From positions 60,650,896 through 60,714,895 of the forward strand of contig CM035806.1 in NCBI GenBank assembly GCA_020466095.1: a DNA stretch of 64,000 nucleotides, read 5' to 3'. Position numbers and translations under genes: made by a program. The stretch's first letter is position 1. Every line of letters starts with the position of its first letter. Below are positions 60,235 to 64,000 of the stretch, piece by piece. The DNA is from Chlorops oryzae (taxonomy: Eukaryota; Arthropoda; Insecta; Diptera; Chloropidae). The notes beneath the pieces were generated by a model. The model worked only from the letters and a program-made list of their open reading frames with translations. It searched no databases and was not told where the DNA came from.

Positions 60235-60812
60235 ATATATGATTTTCTCGCAAGTGGCATCATAGTGCCACTTTGTGTCTACCCGTATTGTTGTTATTAG
60301 CTTTCTGGTGAATTTCTCGAAAGAGTTGAATTTCCTATTCCTGCTTAAGGTTTTTGTTGGTAGCTTTTTGGTGAATTTCCCCAATTTGTTGAATTTCCTA
60401 TACCTGCCTAATGGTGAATTTCTTATTAGAGGCAGAGGCTTTTTGACGTCGACAGTTAGACCTACAGTCCTACATGCACCGAATGCCCACTCGTGGCGCA
60501 GTCAAATGTGGGAGTGGTTAGTGGTTAAAAAAGAGATTTTAAGGCATTGGTCGTAAAATTTAAAGGGAGTAGACCTGGAATGTTTGAGACTAGTCGGGGA
60601 GTAGTTGGATAGTGCAAGCAGTTACTGCAGGGCTGTATTCGTACAGTAATCTCCGGGTGTAGACATTGTGCAAAGAAAGATAATGAACGGTGCCGGCCAC
60701 GGAAGCAATTTGGAAGCAAAAAGAGCGTAAGCACTCGTATGTACACAAAATTGCTCTCAAATTAGAAGTAAAGCTGAGAGCCAAAAATTAATTCAGTTGA
60801 GTGCATATATAA

Positions 60813-61008
60813 CTATATATGTCACTCAGGAGCCGTTTCCATTTTGGCTCTTTTCACCACGGTCTTGGGTACCCACCAAAATGAGCATTTTACACTTAGG
60901 TACTCACCAAAAATATTTCTCTCTAGGTTTTTTTTTGTCTGCCGAGTAACATCTCTTTCTAACTGGCGCGAAACGTCCCGCGCAATATCTCTGAGAGTGA
61001 CATATATT
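60813..61008 (-). mobile_element. TATATGTCACTC MITE, copy 3 (inverted)
   Basis: Reverse-complement copy of 57237-57446 that lacks one of the two tandem 16-bp words. Confidence 0.8.
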
Positions 61009-61184
61009 GTTATATATGGTTGAGTGGAAAACGTCTAACCAGACGGAGCTGCGTCGGTTGAAGCTAGATGAGAACTTAAAATTTTTCTGGCTTGGTACAC
61101 TTCAAAGAAAATTAAATTTTATATTTCAAGAATTTGTTCATCGTCTTCTTAACATTCAGTTATTTATTTATATAATATATATAA

Positions 61185-61358
61185 ATTAAGCACATCATTG
61201 ATTTGTACAATAAATCTCTGCTCTGCACTGTAAATTTTCAAGATGAAAGAGCTGAAGATGAGCTGAAAAAGATCCAAAACAACCCAGCCCTACCTCTTGG
61301 ACGAGGCGTCGATTTTTGGCGATATATCGATGCAGGGACATACCCAGTTCAAATCCTG
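61185..61358 (+). other. Unrecognised open frame without start codon
   Basis: 57 codons from an upstream TAA to TAG. The peptide composition looks protein-like (ERAEDELKKIQNNPALPLG, then GRGVDFWRYIDAGTYP). There is no ATG and no family I recognise. It may be an exon or transposon relic. Confidence 0.25.
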
Positions 61359-61552
61359 TAGGAAGTTGAACCAGTGCAGAAGTATTCTTCGACTACTTCC
61401 CAAATCAACAGTACTACTCGCTCGTAATTTCCCCGCCATTGCATTGAACTGTAAACTTTTACTCTTAGGTGCCATTCGAAAATCGACAGTCGCGTTTGAA
61501 CTAGTGCAGAAGTAGAGGCAACAGGGCCAATTCAGTAAATTCTCTATACATA

Positions 61553-61629
61553 CTACGTTAATCGACAGGAATCGAACTCGAGCCCTTCATATTGCCAAGC
61601 GAATACGCTTTCACTACGTCACGGACTCA
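61553..61629 (-). repeat. tRNA-derived SINE head
   Basis: On the minus strand the sequence reads GAGTCCGTGACGTAGTGAAA (A-box-like TGACGTAGTGA), then GCTTGG..AAGGGCTC and GAGTTCGATTCCTG, whose GTTCGATTC is a perfect B box. A-to-B spacing fits a tRNA. Acceptor and arm pairing are lost, so it is a tRNA-like SINE head, not a functional tRNA. The body and tail (toward lower coordinates) could not be delimited. Confidence 0.5.
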
Positions 61630-62298
61630 CGCACAGCAAATATATTAGATTAATGTGTGGGCAAAATTGAACTGTTGAATATGCCACTAGTTAGGTTCTA
61701 CTGTCCGTGTCTCTACTCGCGTACTAGTTCTCTTTCCTATGCTCGAGAACTACTCGCTAGGGCACAATTGACCCCACTCTTCCTACAGGGAAAGAACAAT
61801 ATTTTTTGGCTCTAATCTATGTTCGGAACCACCTATACGTGTGAGTCGACATTTTAGAGCATGGTTTTTATCAAAACCAAGTACCAAAACTTTTTGACGG
61901 ACCAGCATTTAGAAAATCTCATGGAAATAAAACTTAATAATATAGACATCGATTTCGTGAACTTCTGTAGTTTTCTTAATCCTAAGCATGCTATTTTTCA
62001 ATAAAAAAAAGGAGTTTTCCCTTAAACGTATGTTTTCCTCAAAGAACTTGAAAGCGCATAAATCAAGAAGGTTGAAAATGAATAAATGCAGTTTTGTATG
62101 AAAACATCCATAACTGTTTCTCGCTGTGTAATGTGCACGCATGCAAACGCAATTAGTAAATGTAGTGGTAGTGTTTTTATACAGAGACTACTGATCATTC
62201 CCTGCAGTAATGAAATGGTTTCGGTTCAAAAGCGATCGATCCTAGGTGGGTCCCATTAGGACCAAACTAGGACTTACTCTTTTTCCTTTACCTATAGA

Positions 62299-63228
62299 CA
62301 CCATACTCAACAGCAACGAAAAATGTGAATGCAAAAAAGGGCTGCATGAAACGAAAGGTAAAATGTTTTTTCAATTTATTCATTTCATATTTAACTTTTA
62401 ATATTAAATATGCCTAATTGAATTTCTATTTTTCCAGAAATATTGCGCAAAGAGATCCGTGACATAAAAGGTAAAATGTCCACTATTTTTTTTTTTTCAT
62501 TTCATATAGAACTTGTAATATCTAACTTGTAATACTTAATATTTAAGATAATGCTTAATTAAACTTATATTTTTCCAGAAACGTTATTGGAAATGAAGGC
62601 GCAAAACACAACGCTCTGCGAAATTTTGGGTGAGCATAAAGCCATGCTTAACCAGTTATTGAAAAAAAATAAAGCCATGGAAAATGCAATGGAAATATTT
62701 TCAATTAAAACGGAACAAGAACTTTCCGAATTTAATGAGCTTTTACAGCATCAAAAGCTGTTATATGTAAGTTAAAAAAAATTTTTTTTGAATTCTGATC
62801 CGTATTTACAGATGTTTTTTTATTACTTTTCATTTCAATTTCTATTTAAAAATACTTTTGATTAAACAAATTAATAATAAAAAACCAACAAATTTTCCAG
62901 GTTCCACTTATGAAGCAGATATTGGGAAAAAATTTAAAAAAATGTTTTACAGGATTTATGTCCTTGGAATTAATTCTAAAAACTAATTTGGATGGGACCC
63001 ACGGAAAGATACGTCTGTAGGACTTCACAAACATTCATATAAATCTAATTGGTAATATTCAATTTATTGAATTTAATAAAATAAACCTTTGAGTAAATAT
63101 TTTTATAATTCGCAGAAATAATCAACAGCGAAAAAGCAGAACAGGAGCTCCGTGACGCTTTACATTATGCCAAGAAAAAGCACTTCCGCGATGTACACAA
63201 AAAAAAAAAATGCAGCCAAAGAAAATAA
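62299..63228 (+). pseudogene. DUF4806-like gene, five exons, one in-frame TAG
   Basis: Exons 62299-62357, 62438-62470, 62579-62766, 62901-63051 and 63116-63228 all have GT/AG borders and join in one frame. They encode a charged coiled-coil-like N-terminal part (KETLLEMKAQNTTLCEILG) and a C-terminal segment (VPLMKQILGKNLKKCF, then LDGTHGKIRL) that resembles the DUF4806 domain of insect proteins, then a Lys-rich tail. The frame is interrupted by a single TAG at 63018-63020, after which the same frame continues (DFTNIHINLI) to the next splice donor. No 5' exon with ATG was found. It is a young pseudogene or a readthrough gene; the family assignment is tentative. Confidence 0.5.
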
Positions 63229-63529
63229 ACCGAATGAGACAAATGAAACTTCTGTTTGAGTTTAACATAGCACAGGATTGCTATCTTTGATCTCCTTTTT
63301 TCTTATATGTAAGTTATTTTTAAGAAAAAGTCAAAGGATTTGTGATTTTTTTTTTTTTTACTCTTTTTTACATTTCGCTTTCTTCACCTAGCATTATCTT
63401 TTTCTGTGCTCTAGTATTTAAGTTATTTTTAAGAAACACGCAGAAGAAATGTCATAATTTTTTGTTTTATTTTTTTTTTTTATTAAAAACAATAAAAAGA
63501 AAAAAAAAGAAGTCACCCTCATTCAAAGG

Positions 63530-63702
63530 CGTAGGGACTAACCTCCGATCGACCCGCAACCGATCCCACACGCTTTGAAAACGGATCGGTTGTTTTTCTA
63601 GGACCGCACCATGTTAAAAGAGACCAGTTCAACGTATGGAAAGGCGATCGGTCCTTACCTCTTTAGGATCGATCTGAGATCGATTCAGGGTCGATCCCTT
63701 TT
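63530..63702. mobile_element. GATC-rich inverted-repeat element
   Basis: AGGGACTAACCTCCGATCGACCC at the left pairs loosely with GGGTCGATCCCT at the right, with many GATCG words between. Boundaries and family uncertain. The remaining 63703-64000 shows no convincing gene. Confidence 0.35.
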
Positions 63703-64000
63703 ACTACAGGGTTGTTTTCTTCAGACGTATGCATAATTGGAGTTTGTGCTTTGGAAAATTTGAAATTTTCGTACTGCCGCAGGAGAAGCGAAAGTGTTAA
63801 AGAATTCTTAAAGGACACTAAATCGCAGTCTTATATTTTCTGTTGTAGGTATATGCTTTTCTCCTAATAAATTAATTTTACAAAATTATTTTCATTTATC
63901 CATTTAGCCGTGGTTGAGTGCTCGTACAGCCGCCTTGCTTCGATTATCGGTCGCATTCAGATGAATGGAATTGAAAATCTGATCTAAATGCGACATGATT

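Larger units (their letters stand above)
57466..60476. mobile_element. 3-kb long-TIR (foldback-like) composite element
   Basis: CATGTAGGACTGCAGGTCTA at the left is mirrored by the right end, and the arms remain about 95% complementary for roughly 200 bp (57466-57665 against 60278-60476). Each arm contains two tandem units of a word with AGGAAATTCAACAAATT..GAAATTCACCA. The interior contains another TIR element and two MITEs, with no intact transposase. Foldback-like architecture; superfamily not assigned. Confidence 0.75.

Noticed and set aside
61305..61360. Second B-box-like word (AGTTCAAATCC) on the plus strand
   Set aside because: The A box is weak and the surrounding sequence looks like a protein frame; not enough for a tRNA or SINE call.
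63741..64000. Possible exon (frame SRRSESVKEFLKDTKSQSYIF) ending at a GTATAT donor
   Set aside because: Only one exon border, no family, and it runs to the window edge; cannot be supported.

Overview
The window is nuclear DNA of an insect. Introns are mostly short (58-76 bp) or inflated by mobile elements, the intergenic DNA is AT-rich, and the genes are best matched by dipteran orthologues (POSH, Rab4, TBCE, ERAL1, PTRH2). DINE-1/mini-me type repeats with GTCT and TA microsatellites are present, and dozens of small terminal-inverted-repeat (TIR) elements lie between and inside genes. A higher fly is most likely, and a tephritid fruit fly is my guess; the species cannot be fixed from sequence alone. 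No sign of bacterial, viral or CRISPR content was seen.

Layout. 1-3.4 kb: TIR element and plain intergenic DNA. 3.4-8.0 kb (minus): eight-exon peroxisomal acyl-CoA oxidase with a DINE-like element in an intron. 8-18.2 kb: repeat-rich DNA with a THAP-bearing TIR element, a PIF/Harbinger element with TTA target duplication, and a hAT-like element with a perfect 8-bp target duplication. 18.2-21.1 kb (plus): METTL25B/RRNAD1-like methyltransferase. 21.7-23.1 kb (minus): secreted M14 carboxypeptidase. 23.6-31.2 kb: mobile elements and one frameshifted CIMIP2-like ORF. 31.6-35.2 kb (plus): POSH (RING plus four SH3). 37.7-38.0 kb (minus): unrecognised 58-residue membrane micropeptide. 41.4-41.6 kb (plus): UQCR11. 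44.4-45.8 kb (minus): Rab4. 49.1-51.4 kb (plus): TBCE. 53.1-55.5 kb: compact cluster COA4 and PTRH2 (plus, 28 bp apart) convergent with ERAL1 (minus). 55.5-61 kb: heavily nested elements including one with about 200-bp TIRs. 61-64 kb: tRNA-derived SINE head and a five-exon DUF4806-like gene broken by one in-frame TAG.

Themes. Three of the genes (UQCR11, COA4, ERAL1) act in mitochondrial respiration or ribosome assembly, and PTRH2 is often mitochondrial. UQCR11 and COA4 share a nearly identical 41-44 bp element in their upstream DNA. The other genes are housekeeping functions without an evident shared pathway. Exon boundaries were worked out by hand from GT/AG sites, phase continuity and family resemblance. 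Coding totals divide by three for every gene called intact.
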